This document shows positions 1 to 8,775 of a stretch of 64,000 nt of DNA, in pieces; position 1 is the stretch's first letter; each line of letters starts with the position of its first letter. Position numbers and translations under genes: made by a program. Origin of the DNA: Paenibacillus swuensis (GTDB lineage Bacteria; Bacillota; Bacilli; Paenibacillales; DY6); assembly GCF_001644605.1 (NCBI RefSeq), contig NZ_CP011388.1, positions 954,501 through 1,018,500 on the forward strand, given 5' to 3'. The notes beneath the pieces are model-generated. The model saw only the letters and a program-made list of their open reading frames with translations. It did not search any database and had not been told where the DNA came from.

Positions 1-635
1 AGAGCCACGTCAAGACCGAGCTCTTTAAACTTTACACTGTGACGGTTGAAACAATGTGCTGTTTTCATGCCAAGCGACTTCAGCTTCAGTTGATATTGCT
101 TAATCTGAGCCGTGTTATAACCTGATCTTCGTAATGTCTGCTCGATTAGCTCCAGCTTGCCGCCTTGGTGATAGTTCGTGACGACATTGTTCGGCTTTCC
201 AAGCTTGACAAACATGACGGTTGGCACCCATTTGCCCCCGCCGGTCTTCTGCATCGTCACCCTCAAGTCAAACGGCCTGCCGCGTGATGTTTGTAAGTAA
301 ACACCCCTCTGGAGCAGGTAGCTCCTGCCTCTGGCTATTTTTAGCAAATGGGCGTAAAGGGAACTTACGGAGGTTACTTCAACCATTCTGGCATCTTTCT
401 TGACTCTGAATTTCCGGGAAGGTGTTCGCACAATACGCGCTATACCGCTGCCGCCGGTTCCGTTTGTCGGTTTGAAGTAAACCATCTTGTACCGGCCGGT
501 CATCTCATTAAGCGACGCGCGTGTAAACCGCTTCGTTTCGGGAACGTACTGTGTTAGGTTCCGGTCCGAAAGCAGCCACTTCGTCTTCGTCCACTTGCTC
601 TTGACCGATATGCTGTTGCTGCCTTTCTTCTTCAA
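1..635 (-). CDS. YheC/YheD family spore-coat-associated protein (3' end outside window)
   Basis: Seen: 211 codons from a TTG start at 633-635, which sits 8 nt after a GGAGGGG ribosome site; no in-frame ATG is available nearby. The reading frame leaves the window at base 1, so the C-terminus is missing. The glycine-rich stretch KPTNGTGGSG (about residues 55-64) and RGRPFDLRV (about 118-126) match the ATP-grasp-like YheC/YheD family, whose Bacillus members associate with the endospore coat. Their substrate is not established. It is transcribed away from the rest of the window. The assignment rests on motif pattern only; the family is quite recognisable, but the biological role is inferred from homologues. 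Confidence 0.82.
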   Translation of the reverse strand, partial: MKKKGSNSISVKSKWTKTKWLLSDRNLTQYVPETKRFTRASLNEMTGRYKMVYFKPTNGTGGSGIARIVRTPSRKFRVKKDARMVEVTSVSSLYAHLLKIARGRSYLLQRGVYLQTSRGRPFDLRVTMQKTGGGKWVPTVMFVKLGKPNNVVTNYHQGGKLELIEQTLRRSGYNTAQIKQYQLKLKSLGMKTAHCFNRHSVKFKELGLDVA

Positions 636-782
636 CTCATCATCCCCTCCGCATCCCTCGGTATAGATTACTTCCCCGATTCGGGTTACGACACGGCGGT
701 TACCTACACCTGACAATCAAACTACCCTGCATAAGTGGTGGACGGCCATATGAGTGCTTGCTAAGTGCCGACAAAGTGCTGG

Positions 783-801
783 CTGAGTCAACGGGATATG
801 G
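783..801 (+). repeat. Dispersed CTGAGTC-GGGATAT repeat, single copy
   Basis: CTGAGTCAACGGGATATGG lies in the divergent spacer between the YheC/YheD start and the terminator of the stalk-domain gene. It is one member of a family seen at many intergenic sites in this window (5.7-5.9, 16.3, 17.6, 42.2-42.7, 54.7 and 55.9-56.1 kb). The rest of 636-841 shows no gene. Confidence 0.6.
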
Positions 802-841
802 CCCATTTCAATGTTCATAAGATACATCTGCCTCAAGATGC

Positions 842-875
842 AAAAAAAAAGCCCACCACGATTGCGGCAGGCTTT
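842..875 (-). terminator. Rho-independent terminator of the stalk-domain gene
   Basis: On the minus strand a 9-bp stem (AAGCCTGCC with GGTGGGCTT, two G-T wobbles) with an 8-nt loop is followed by an uninterrupted T run. It lies about 30 nt past the stop of the gene ending at 905. Confidence 0.85.
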
Positions 876-904
876 CTCTCCCTTTTCTGTCAAACTACTC
901 GAAT

Positions 905-2548
905 CTAGTTCATTGCTTTCATCAACGTTACGGACCAATCTTTCGTGTTCCATTTCACATCCCAGCCCAACAGCTCGGTAATAAAGCGTAAAGGTACCAC
1001 GGTGCGGCCGTCTTTGTTGACCATTAATTTGGAGCCGATCATCTTCTTCGTACCGTTCACTTCCATGTAATCTTTGCCGATCCAGAATGTCAGTGTATCA
1101 TTGCCTGCTTTGACCCAAACGGTGTTTTTGCCATCCCACGAAACGTTCGCGCCAATCCCTTCACTCAGGAAACGCAGCGGAATGTACGTCGTGTTGTTCC
1201 ACACCATCGGTGTCGTGTCCATCATCGTCGTCTTGCCGTTAATGATTAATTTGCTGCTGTTTACTTTCATCCAAACCGTCGTCATATCCGGAGCATCCGG
1301 TGCCATCGGCTCTGTCGGAGTAACCGGTGCCTGCTCCTGGAATTTGTCGTTGAACTGCGTCACAATGGCGTTACCCAAGTTCTGTCCCACACCATACATG
1401 AATTTGTAGCTTTCGCGGAACTTGTTGTAAGAAGCCGTATAATCCCCAGCCGCATATTTGTCAAACGTGTCCTGAACCATCATCTCATGAGCGCGCACCG
1501 CGTCTTGAGCCGCTTTCGTCGGCAGGTTCTCTGCTGTAGCGGCGCCTAGGAATGCGCCGAACTCCGTGGAGAACGCGTTTATGCGGTTAAGAGTCGCTGT
1601 ACGGGACGCCGCATCCCCGCGCTTCGTTGCATCCGCCAGTTCGCCTTGCGCCGCAATATGATTCGCTGTCCAGATCTTCTCGAATTGATCTCCGCCCGCC
1701 TGACCATAAATGGAAGTAATCGCTGCTTTGAAGTCTGCTGTATGCATTTTCTCCGCATTCAGAACCGCTTCGTAATCTTTGGAACCGTCATATTTCTTCT
1801 GCATCTCCAACGCCGCTAAAGCTACGTGCTCCGAAGCCAAGCTGTTCAATGCGGACCGCAGGTCGGCTGCCTTGGTGTCCGGCTTGCTGTTCGCAAATTT
1901 CTCCGGCATCTGGCTTACAATCGCTGTGGAAAGTGCTTTGGAGATCGTGAACATGGTGCTGTAGCCTTCACGGTATTTTTTGTACGCATCTGCATAATCG
2001 CCTTCGGTGTACTCTTCGAATGTATCCTGCACTTGCTCTTCATGCAAGCGTACCGCGTCTTGTGCTGCTTTGGCCGGTAATTTACCGCCAGTCGCTGTCC
2101 CCAGGAAATTACCGAATTCGGTCACGAAGCCCGCGAGATTCGCTTCCGCTTTCTTCATACCGTCCATGTCGTTCGCTTTAAGGGCTTTCACCCAATCGTC
2201 TGTAAATTTATTATGCGCTCTGAAGATCCGGTTGAACTCTTTGGCGCCGGCTTCACCATAGATGGAAGCGATGGCCGGTTGCATATCCAGCGCATTCTGA
2301 TCCAATGCCGCGTAGGCCGCCGCCGCATCTTTGGAACCGTCGTAAGCTTTAATCATCGCATTGACCGCCAGGACAAAATGTTCAGATAACAGATAATCCA
2401 ATCCCGCTCTAAGGTCAGCCGCCGGTGTCATTACGGACGCTTTGGCCACTGGCATTGCCGTCGTTTGCGCCCCTGCTATGGTAGGTACCAGTAAGGAAAG
2501 ACTAAGTACAGGTAATAGTAATTTCTTCATTGTAAATTTCGTGTTCAT
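905..2548 (-). CDS. Secreted copper-amine-oxidase-like (stalk) domain protein with duplicated helical domain
   Basis: Seen: 547 aa with a signal peptide (MKKLLLPVLSLSLLVP, cleavage likely after AGA-Q). Two homologous, largely helical repeats of roughly 170 residues follow (about 43-215 and 228-400). Shared landmarks are ASIYG/TSIYG, FLGTAT/FLGAAT, PAKAAQDAVR/PTKAAQDAVR, VQDTF and GDY. After a Pro-rich linker the C-terminus (about 430-547) has the two-part pattern PLRFLSEGIGANVSWD and VPLRFITELLGWDVKW, typical of the copper amine oxidase N-terminal (stalk) domain that is abundant in secreted Paenibacillus proteins. The ATG follows AGGAGAG by 8 nt. The helical repeats are not assigned here. The gene stands alone with its own terminator. 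Confidence 0.8.
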   Translation of the reverse strand: MNTKFTMKKLLLPVLSLSLLVPTIAGAQTTAMPVAKASVMTPAADLRAGLDYLLSEHFVLAVNAMIKAYDGSKDAAAAYAALDQNALDMQPAIASIYGEAGAKEFNRIFRAHNKFTDDWVKALKANDMDGMKKAEANLAGFVTEFGNFLGTATGGKLPAKAAQDAVRLHEEQVQDTFEEYTEGDYADAYKKYREGYSTMFTISKALSTAIVSQMPEKFANSKPDTKAADLRSALNSLASEHVALAALEMQKKYDGSKDYEAVLNAEKMHTADFKAAITSIYGQAGGDQFEKIWTANHIAAQGELADATKRGDAASRTATLNRINAFSTEFGAFLGAATAENLPTKAAQDAVRAHEMMVQDTFDKYAAGDYTASYNKFRESYKFMYGVGQNLGNAIVTQFNDKFQEQAPVTPTEPMAPDAPDMTTVWMKVNSSKLIINGKTTMMDTTPMVWNNTTYIPLRFLSEGIGANVSWDGKNTVWVKAGNDTLTFWIGKDYMEVNGTKKMIGSKLMVNKDGRTVVPLRFITELLGWDVKWNTKDWSVTLMKAMN

Positions 2549-2654
2549 TCAATTCACTCTCCTGGTTATTGTAGTGGGTAGTGCAAGCGCGCGCTTTGTG
2601 CTTCTCGTATAGTAGAACGCAGGAAGCGCCCACTTGGATCACTCTGGAGTGAAT

Positions 2655-4166
2655 TTAGTTTTTTTCCAGCAGCTCCACCAGTCCCGACAGCTCTTCTGTA
2701 AACCCGGTCAGGCCTGCGATGGAGCCGGCAATCGACTCAAGTGATGCCTGTTGTTCCTGAGAGGAGGAAGCCACGCCCATGATGCCTTGTGTCGTAGTCC
2801 CGGAGATGCGCACCATCTCGCCCAAGGAGACGATGACTTGCTGGGCTCCCGCCGACATCTGTTCCGCCGAGGCAGATACGTCCATGATTTGTGAAGACAC
2901 ATCCTCAAGCGATGTAATCATGGCGCTGAAGATTTCGCCGGCATCCGCCACGGCTTGATTCCCCAGCTCCACTTCGTTTGAGCTTGCGCGCATCGTCTCT
3001 ACGGCTCGGGTGCCCGCAGATTGCAGATGCTCAATGATGCCTGTAATCATCTTGGCGGATTCCCCGGTCTGCTCCGCCAGCTTGCGCACCTCGCCGGCCA
3101 CCACCGCAAAGCCGCGCCCGCCTTCGCCCGCTCTCGCCGCTTCAATCGCGGCGTTCAGCGCCAGCAGGTTCGTCTGCGAAGCGATGGAAGAGATTAAGGT
3201 CGCGATCTGACCGATCTCATGAGACCGCGCATTCAAACCGTTAACGGCTTCCGCGGCTTGTTCCATGGAGTTTCGCAGCGTACCGAATTGCTGAACAGCC
3301 TGGTTTACCCGAACGCCGCCCTCCTGGGCGCGTTTCACCATCCACCCTGAAGCGTCAGACACATACGAGGAGGAACCCGCGATGCGGCCAACCCCCGTCA
3401 CCAGTTCCTCGGCCGCTTGGGCGCTATCCTTGGAATGCAGCAGCTGTCGCTCCGCGCCTCCCGCCACTTCCTCGGTCGCCGCCGCAATTTGCGAGCTGGC
3501 CTCCACGGTCATGGCGGTGTAATGCTTCAGGTTTGCAATGAAGCCAGCCAGTTGCTGAACGGAATGCGTCAGTTTGGTCAGGGTGCCGCGAATGACGTAC
3601 TGCTTGGCTTGGTTCTCGCTTTCTAGGATTGCGGTTGCTTTTTGCTTATGTAAAATTTGAAGGATTGTCGCTCCCGAAGTCAGCAGCAGGAATACCGCAT
3701 GAATAAATACCATACCGAACGTGTACGCGTGGTCTCCGAATACGAACTCCGGTAATAGGAAGAACGCGCCCAGATGTTGCACTGCGAACAATACGGTCAT
3801 AACAACAATTAAGGAAACGCGCTCATAATATGCGACCAAAGCGATCACCATAAAGATGGAAAAGTGCAGCTCGACCATACCCTTGCCGCCGGAGACCATC
3901 GCCATACTGGTGAATGTCAGCGACAAGGTGACCCATAGACTGACCCGTTCCGGCTGATCTCGCATCATGCTGTGCATGGCGGCGCCAAAACAAACAACCG
4001 GGATCAAGAACAACACCGCCTGCAGCCAGGCATATTGTTCAAAGACCTCTACCGCGCCAGGGTCATGAATATGCGCATCTCCTTGAAAAATAATCACAAC
4101 CGCGGCCAGAAGCAGCAGCATTCCGAAATTCAGTTGAAGCATGAGGCGATTTTTGGACTTAAACAT
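2655..4166 (-). CDS. Methyl-accepting chemotaxis protein with multi-pass membrane sensor
   Basis: Seen: 503 aa. The N-terminal ~190 residues hold about six hydrophobic segments with short loops rather than the usual two-helix periplasmic sensor. The C-terminal coiled coil includes the highly conserved hairpin tip ([19 protein letters not shown], about residues 333-351, then [17 protein letters not shown]). Known: this tip binds CheA/CheW and controls the flagellar motor. No HAMP domain is evident, so the signal probably passes directly from the membrane helices. An AGGAGT site precedes the ATG by 8 nt. The nearest neighbours are unrelated, so the ligand cannot be inferred. Confidence 0.92.
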   Translation of the reverse strand: MFKSKNRLMLQLNFGMLLLLAAVVIIFQGDAHIHDPGAVEVFEQYAWLQAVLFLIPVVCFGAAMHSMMRDQPERVSLWVTLSLTFTSMAMVSGGKGMVELHFSIFMVIALVAYYERVSLIVVMTVLFAVQHLGAFFLLPEFVFGDHAYTFGMVFIHAVFLLLTSGATILQILHKQKATAILESENQAKQYVIRGTLTKLTHSVQQLAGFIANLKHYTAMTVEASSQIAAATEEVAGGAERQLLHSKDSAQAAEELVTGVGRIAGSSSYVSDASGWMVKRAQEGGVRVNQAVQQFGTLRNSMEQAAEAVNGLNARSHEIGQIATLISSIASQTNLLALNAAIEAARAGEGGRGFAVVAGEVRKLAEQTGESAKMITGIIEHLQSAGTRAVETMRASSNEVELGNQAVADAGEIFSAMITSLEDVSSQIMDVSASAEQMSAGAQQVIVSLGEMVRISGTTTQGIMGVASSSQEQQASLESIAGSIAGLTGFTEELSGLVELLEKN

Positions 4167-4393
4167 AGAGGCAGACTCCTTAAGATTAGTAAATTTTTTT
4201 CCAGCAAAAGATTACACATTCCTTATACATCCCTTATACATACATTATACAAAATGATCCGGGAAAGTATATACACACTTTGTTCCGGTTGCATGAGGTT
4301 GTTTTCACAATCGTTCTACGTGTAATCTAAGATTATGGATTATAGAGAGTGGCAAATATTTTAGATCGTTAACTATATAGGAGGCTTATGATC

Positions 4394-5620
4394 ATGAAAA
4401 TCATTTCGATAGAACCAACGCCGAGTCCCAATTCCATGAAGCTGAATATGGATGAATCGTTACCGCAAGGGATTCGACATACATATACGCCTGCTGAAGC
4501 TGCGGGGGCGCCGGAGAATATTCGCCTTCTTCTGGCTGTGGAGGGAGTGAAGAGCATCTATCATACGGCGGATTTTATCGCGTTGGATCGTAAACCGAAT
4601 GCGGATTGGCCTTCCATTTTGGCGGAGGCGGGCAAGATTCTGGGCGGAGATGGCGGTGCGGGTGCAGGCGGCGCGAGCTCGGGCGGGAATGAAGGTCCAG
4701 GGGAAGCAGGTGTCGGCTCCGGCAGTGGAGTTTCAGGTGCGGGTACAGGGGCAAGCGTGGCGGGCACAGGTGCGGACGCGTTCGGCGAGGTGCAGGTGAA
4801 GCTGCAGACGTTCCGCGGCTTGCCGCTGCAGCTTCGCGTGCGGAGCGGCGCGCAGGAACACCGCGCCGCCATGCCCGAGCGCTTCGCCGCGGCGGTCCAA
4901 CGCGCGGCGGGCGCTTCCATGATCACCGAGCGCATGCTGGGTGATCTGGGGGTGCGCTACGGCGAGCTGACGGACGTCGCCGCCGAGGTGCTGGCCGAGC
5001 TGGACGCCGCGTACAGCTCGGAGCGGCTGGAAGAGCTCGTGCAGCGCGCGATCGAGCTCGGGCCGCAGGCCGCCGCGGAGCGGCCGGCTCGCCCGGCGGC
5101 GCTGACGCTTGCGGAGGCGACGGCGGCGATGGACGCGCCGGCGTCGACGTGGCAGCAGCGCTATGCGGCGCTGGAGCAGCTGAAGCCGAGCTCCGAGGCG
5201 TTGCCGCTGCTGGCGCGCGCGCTGCGCGACGAGAATACATCGGTCCGCCGGCTGGCGACCGTGTATCTCGGGGACATCGGCGCGCCGGATGCGCTGCCGC
5301 ATCTGTTCGCGGCGCTGCGCGACCGCACGCCTTCGGTCCGGCGGACGGCCGGCGATACGCTGTCGGACATCGGATCGCCTGCGGCGATCGGGCCGATGAC
5401 CGAAGCGCTCCGCGACGCGAACAAGCTGGTGCGGTGGCGCGCGGCGCGCTTCTTGTATGAACTCGGCGATGCCTCTTCGCTGCCCGCGTTGCGGGAAGCG
5501 GCCGAGGATGCCGAGTTTGAGGTGAGCCTGCAGGCGAAGATGGCAATCGAGCGTATCGAGTCCGGCGAGGAAGCAGCAGGCACGGTATGGCAGCAGATGA
5601 CGAACCGAAGCAAGGACTGA
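4394..5620 (+). CDS. CvfC/YpgR-like protein: NifU-N-type domain plus HEAT-like repeats
   Basis: Seen: begins MKIISIEPTPSPNSMKLN, the hallmark of the Nfu/NifU N-terminal-like domain of the conserved virulence factor C (YpgR) family. The C-terminal half (about residues 265-395) has repeated alpha-helical units with D-x-S-VRR motifs, consistent with PBS-lyase/HEAT repeats. I chose ATG 4394 over 4388 because AGGAGG (4379-4384) is 9 nt away from it and only 3 nt from the upstream ATG. Odd: a Gly/Ala/Ser linker of about 45 residues (around codons 88-133) separates the two domains, and base composition becomes very GC-rich from there on. Function in Paenibacillus is not known; regulatory or Fe-S scaffold roles are inference. 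Confidence 0.82.
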   Translation: MKIISIEPTPSPNSMKLNMDESLPQGIRHTYTPAEAAGAPENIRLLLAVEGVKSIYHTADFIALDRKPNADWPSILAEAGKILGGDGGAGAGGASSGGNEGPGEAGVGSGSGVSGAGTGASVAGTGADAFGEVQVKLQTFRGLPLQLRVRSGAQEHRAAMPERFAAAVQRAAGASMITERMLGDLGVRYGELTDVAAEVLAELDAAYSSERLEELVQRAIELGPQAAAERPARPAALTLAEATAAMDAPASTWQQRYAALEQLKPSSEALPLLARALRDENTSVRRLATVYLGDIGAPDALPHLFAALRDRTPSVRRTAGDTLSDIGSPAAIGPMTEALRDANKLVRWRAARFLYELGDASSLPALREAAEDAEFEVSLQAKMAIERIESGEEAAGTVWQQMTNRSKD

Positions 5621-5635
5621 AGCAGCAAGTTTTGC

Positions 5636-5916
5636 TTAAAAAGGGTATATATCTATCGACTCAGCTAGGGCTATATAACAATTTATGTTCAAAACAGCCT
5701 TATCCCTTCGGCTCAGCCAAGAGAGTAATTATCTAATAATTGCTCAAAACAGCGATATCCCATTGACTCAGCAGCTGGATGTTACTATTTATTCATTGCT
5801 GAGCCATGGGGATATCCCATTCATTCAGCTGTGATTTTTTTGAACAATAGTACTTTATAGTAAATATATGGAAAATACGAGCATCAGAATTGCTTGCTGA
5901 GTCAAAGGGATATCGC
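5636..5916. repeat. Cluster of dispersed GGGATATC/CTGAGTC repeats
   Basis: This gene-free spacer holds about five members of the dispersed family in both orientations: TTATCCCTTCGGCTCAGCC near 5700, GATATCCCATTGACTCAGC near 5744, a composite head-to-head palindrome (GCTGAGCC...GGGATATCCC...TTCAGC) at about 5800-5831, and CTGAGTCAAAGGGATATCG at 5897. A more diverged copy is near 5645. No promoter or ORF of note was seen in the spacer. Confidence 0.65.
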
Positions 5917-5968
5917 CCTTTTTGCTGTTAAATACATATATGAAGCCCACCGGAGGCGCAACTCACAC

Positions 5969-6352
5969 ATGAAACAATCCAAATCCAAACGAAAACAACA
6001 GCCTTTCCCGACTTCAGCCGACCCCTCAACAATAGCCGAATCAACAACCACCCCCACCTCACCCGCCTCCCGCTGCGAACTCTGCGGGCGCGAAGACGTA
6101 GATACCACGCGGCATCACCTCACCCCCAAAGAAGAAGGCGGCACTTTACTGGGCACAGCTGATCTGTGCATTCCCTGCCACAAACAGATTCACGCCCTGT
6201 ACACAAACAAAGAGCTGGCCACCCGCCTAAGCACCATAGAGGAACTTAGACAGGATGAGCAGCTCTCCCGTTTTATTAAATATATTCGCAAACAGCCTTC
6301 CCGTACCCTGGTCCGCATCCGCAAATCCAATGATCGCAAAAAGAAGCGTTAA
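5969..6352 (+). CDS. Small HNH endonuclease-type protein
   Basis: Seen: 127 aa from ATG 5969. A CELCG zinc pair, RHHLTPKEEGG, then CIPCHKQIH form the classic HNH/beta-beta-alpha-metal layout (about residues 38-83). The N-terminus is Lys/Ser/Thr-rich and the C-terminus basic, suggesting nucleic-acid binding. An upstream in-frame TTG at 5894 would extend the protein, but it falls inside a copy of the dispersed repeat and lacks a ribosome site; GGAGG lies 12 nt before ATG 5969. Known: HNH folds cut DNA or RNA in many contexts. The specific role here is unknown; small free-standing HNH proteins of this kind are common in Bacillales. Confidence 0.75.
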   Translation: MKQSKSKRKQQPFPTSADPSTIAESTTTPTSPASRCELCGREDVDTTRHHLTPKEEGGTLLGTADLCIPCHKQIHALYTNKELATRLSTIEELRQDEQLSRFIKYIRKQPSRTLVRIRKSNDRKKKR

Positions 6353-6459
6353 TCGCACCCTTTTGCCCATCATAAAATTTAGATCAATATGCGGCTGACC
6401 CAACTACGTAAACTTACACCGGCAGTTGTGATCATATTGTGGATGCTTGAATGCTACAA

Positions 6460-7125
6460 TTACTTCTTTCCTGCACTCGCTGCCCGGGCACCTTTACCTT
6501 GCGCCTTTTCATAATAATGGATCATGACCGCAAGCAAGCTCCCGCTCGCCAAGTAACCCCCCAGCACATCACTCGGATAATGAACGCCAAGATAAATGCG
6601 CGAAACGCCTATTCCCACAATCATCACCACGCTGAACAACACAATCGCAACACGCAGAGCAACTGTATTCGCATGTCTCCACAACAGATAACTCAACATC
6701 CCGTACAACGTAAAGGCCGCCATAGAGTGACCGCTAGGAAAACTGTATCCATGAATATCAATGAGCCGGTAGATGTCAGGTCTTGTCCGACGAAAAATCT
6801 GCTTTAACACCACATTCAGCAAACCCGACGCCGCGCCTGCACTGAGCAACAGAATAACTTCCCGACGATGATGCAAAACAAAATACAAGAACAACGCCGA
6901 CAATACCGTTATCCCCGCCACCGGCCAACCCGCCCCGATTGCCGTCAGCCAAGTCAGGATTGTCGTTAACCCAGGTGACTCCCAACCTTGAACGACACCA
7001 ATCACTGCCGCGTCAAAGCCGATGTTGAATTCCCCGTTGATCAGCAACGCTATAAACGCGAAGCCCAGGGCGCACAATAGGCCGATCAGGATCGCTTTTG
7101 TCATTTGCAGATTGAACCATTTCAT
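6460..7125 (-). CDS. PAP2-family membrane phosphatase
   Basis: Seen: 221 aa, five to six membrane segments. The three phosphatase motifs are KQIFRRTRP (about residue 108), PSGHS (about 129) and SRIYLGVHYPSD (about 169-180). Known: this set of motifs defines type 2 phosphatidic acid phosphatases, which in Gram-positives dephosphorylate undecaprenyl pyrophosphate or phosphatidylglycerophosphate at the outer face of the membrane. Which lipid is used here cannot be told from the sequence. A GGAGG site precedes the ATG by 9 nt. It appears monocistronic. Confidence 0.9.
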   Translation of the reverse strand: MKWFNLQMTKAILIGLLCALGFAFIALLINGEFNIGFDAAVIGVVQGWESPGLTTILTWLTAIGAGWPVAGITVLSALFLYFVLHHRREVILLLSAGAASGLLNVVLKQIFRRTRPDIYRLIDIHGYSFPSGHSMAAFTLYGMLSYLLWRHANTVALRVAIVLFSVVMIVGIGVSRIYLGVHYPSDVLGGYLASGSLLAVMIHYYEKAQGKGARAASAGKK

Positions 7126-7293
7126 GTTGTGAATCCTCCGTGTCTACTAAGAGCAGAAAAACATTATTAATATTTTGTAAACAATTACCCAGAATCATAA
7201 CATCCCGCCCGGCTAGTTTCAAATCCACAAGCTATGGCGGGGATGTTAAGGCGCAATCTAACTCTTAAAGTTCCTCCCTGGCAGACGCGCAAA

Positions 7294-8664
7294 TTAGGTA
7301 ATGTTCAGGCTCTTTCGGTAGAACACGGCAAGCAAAGCGGTGATAAAGTAGAACAACGCCGTCAGCAGATATACATATTGAATCCCATACCGGTCCGACA
7401 AATACCCTAACAGCACCACGGATACGCCGAAGAGGGAATAGGAAAGGGTGTTTTGCGCGGATAGCACCTTAGGCAGTCGTTCCGGCGGGCAGGCCTTCTG
7501 GAACAGCGTACGGCGTGTAATATCCCTCATCTGTTGCGCGGGTCCCATCAGCACTGTCAGCACTACGGCAAGGAGAGGTACAGTCGTTAAGGCAAACCAG
7601 CCGGTCATCATGGCAAAAAGAAGCGAACCCACCGCCACCCCCAAAGCCGGCTTCGCGCTTAACTTGGCCGTCAAACCTACGATCAGCAACGCACCGCCGA
7701 TGGCACCGATAAAGTAGGCCGCGTTTAGGAAACCCCACCATTCTTCACTTTTTTGAAGCCTGTCTGTAACATAAACCAGCATCATCGCACCGATCCAGGC
7801 GCCGCTTACCAAACCTTCAATGGTATCCATGATCACCATCGCCCGGAGCGGCCGGCTCCGCCAGATGTCTTGCCATCCGGCTTTCATGGAATTCCAGGCA
7901 CCGGGCCGGGAAGAAGCTTTCAACGCTTCCGGAGACTCGGTGGCGTTCGCAAGCTCAGTGACGTCCGGAGGCTGGGTGGCGTTCGCGGGCCCAGTGGCGT
8001 TTGGACGCTCGGTAGCGTTCGCAAGTTCAGTGACGTCCGCGGGCCCAATGGCGTAAAGAGGCTCGGGGAGATTCGCGAGCTCGCTCAAAGTAACCTCGGA
8101 GGCAGGCTCCTTCAGCTGCAGCGTGAACACCAGCGCCAAGATATACATGACAAGCGTGCCTGCCATCGTATTGGCGCTGCCAATCTGAGCGACAATGATG
8201 CCCCCCAGCACCCATCCCATCATCATGACGATTTGGTCGGAGGTTGACAGCAGTCCGTTGGCGCGGAGCAGTTCCTCCCTCGGCACATACCGCGGGACCA
8301 AAGCGTTGCACGAGGGCGTAGTAGCACCGTCCGCAAAAGACATCAGCACAACCAGAAACAGCATCCATCCGATATAGGCTTCAGACAACACACTTGCCGT
8401 AAACACCATAGCCGCAAAAATCAGCGCTTGGGCCAGCTGCGAATACCCCATAATCCGGGTCAGCCTATACCGGTCCATGAGCACGGGAGCCCATACCCCG
8501 CAAGCCAGCTGGCCCGCCACTCTGCACAAGGGAACCAAAGCCGCGACCAAAGTGGAATCTGTCATCTGAAGCACCAGCAGCACAACAGCAATTAAATACA
8601 ACGTATCCGCCAGGTTGGATAGGGTTTGGCTGCCCCAGAGTATGCGAAACATTCTCGTATTCAT
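7294..8664 (-). CDS. MFS transporter with a repetitive cytoplasmic-loop insertion
   Basis: Seen: 456 aa with about 12 hydrophobic segments. The first starts MNTRMFRILWGSQTLSNLAD, and a loop motif YRLTRIMG follows the second segment, as in the macrolide/enterobactin-exporter-like MFS group. Odd: the central loop between helices 6 and 7 (about residues 188-245) is expanded by a degenerate repeat (DVTELANATE occurs twice, 24 residues apart, with several NAT triplets between). The DNA of this stretch is a visible tandem repeat. The substrate is unknown; drug or siderophore efflux is a family-level guess. No downstream terminator was recognised. Confidence 0.85.
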   Translation of the reverse strand: MNTRMFRILWGSQTLSNLADTLYLIAVVLLVLQMTDSTLVAALVPLCRVAGQLACGVWAPVLMDRYRLTRIMGYSQLAQALIFAAMVFTASVLSEAYIGWMLFLVVLMSFADGATTPSCNALVPRYVPREELLRANGLLSTSDQIVMMMGWVLGGIIVAQIGSANTMAGTLVMYILALVFTLQLKEPASEVTLSELANLPEPLYAIGPADVTELANATERPNATGPANATQPPDVTELANATESPEALKASSRPGAWNSMKAGWQDIWRSRPLRAMVIMDTIEGLVSGAWIGAMMLVYVTDRLQKSEEWWGFLNAAYFIGAIGGALLIVGLTAKLSAKPALGVAVGSLLFAMMTGWFALTTVPLLAVVLTVLMGPAQQMRDITRRTLFQKACPPERLPKVLSAQNTLSYSLFGVSVVLLGYLSDRYGIQYVYLLTALFYFITALLAVFYRKSLNIT

Positions 8665-8715
8665 TCGTTAGCCCTCGTTTAAGTACTTATTTATTGGAGC
8701 GATCATTGTGATCTT

Positions 8716-8743
8716 TTGGCGGAGAAAAAAGGTGTGCTATACT
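8716..8743 (+). promoter_or_regulatory. Sigma-A-type promoter for the MOSC gene
   Basis: TTGGCG (8716-8721) and TATACT (8738-8743) are separated by 16 nt, about 33 nt upstream of the start codon. The divergent MFS gene begins at 8664. Confidence 0.6.
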
Positions 8744-8775
8744 TTGATTAAAAATGGCTACAGGAGACAGATTAC

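Noticed and set aside
221-557. Two plus-strand frames of 60-69 codons at the left edge
   Set aside because: They lie opposite the YheC/YheD coding sequence, which has clear family motifs.
4561-5628. Several long minus-strand frames opposite the CvfC-like gene
   Set aside because: High GC content keeps antisense frames open; compositions are Arg/Ala-rich and no ribosome sites precede them.
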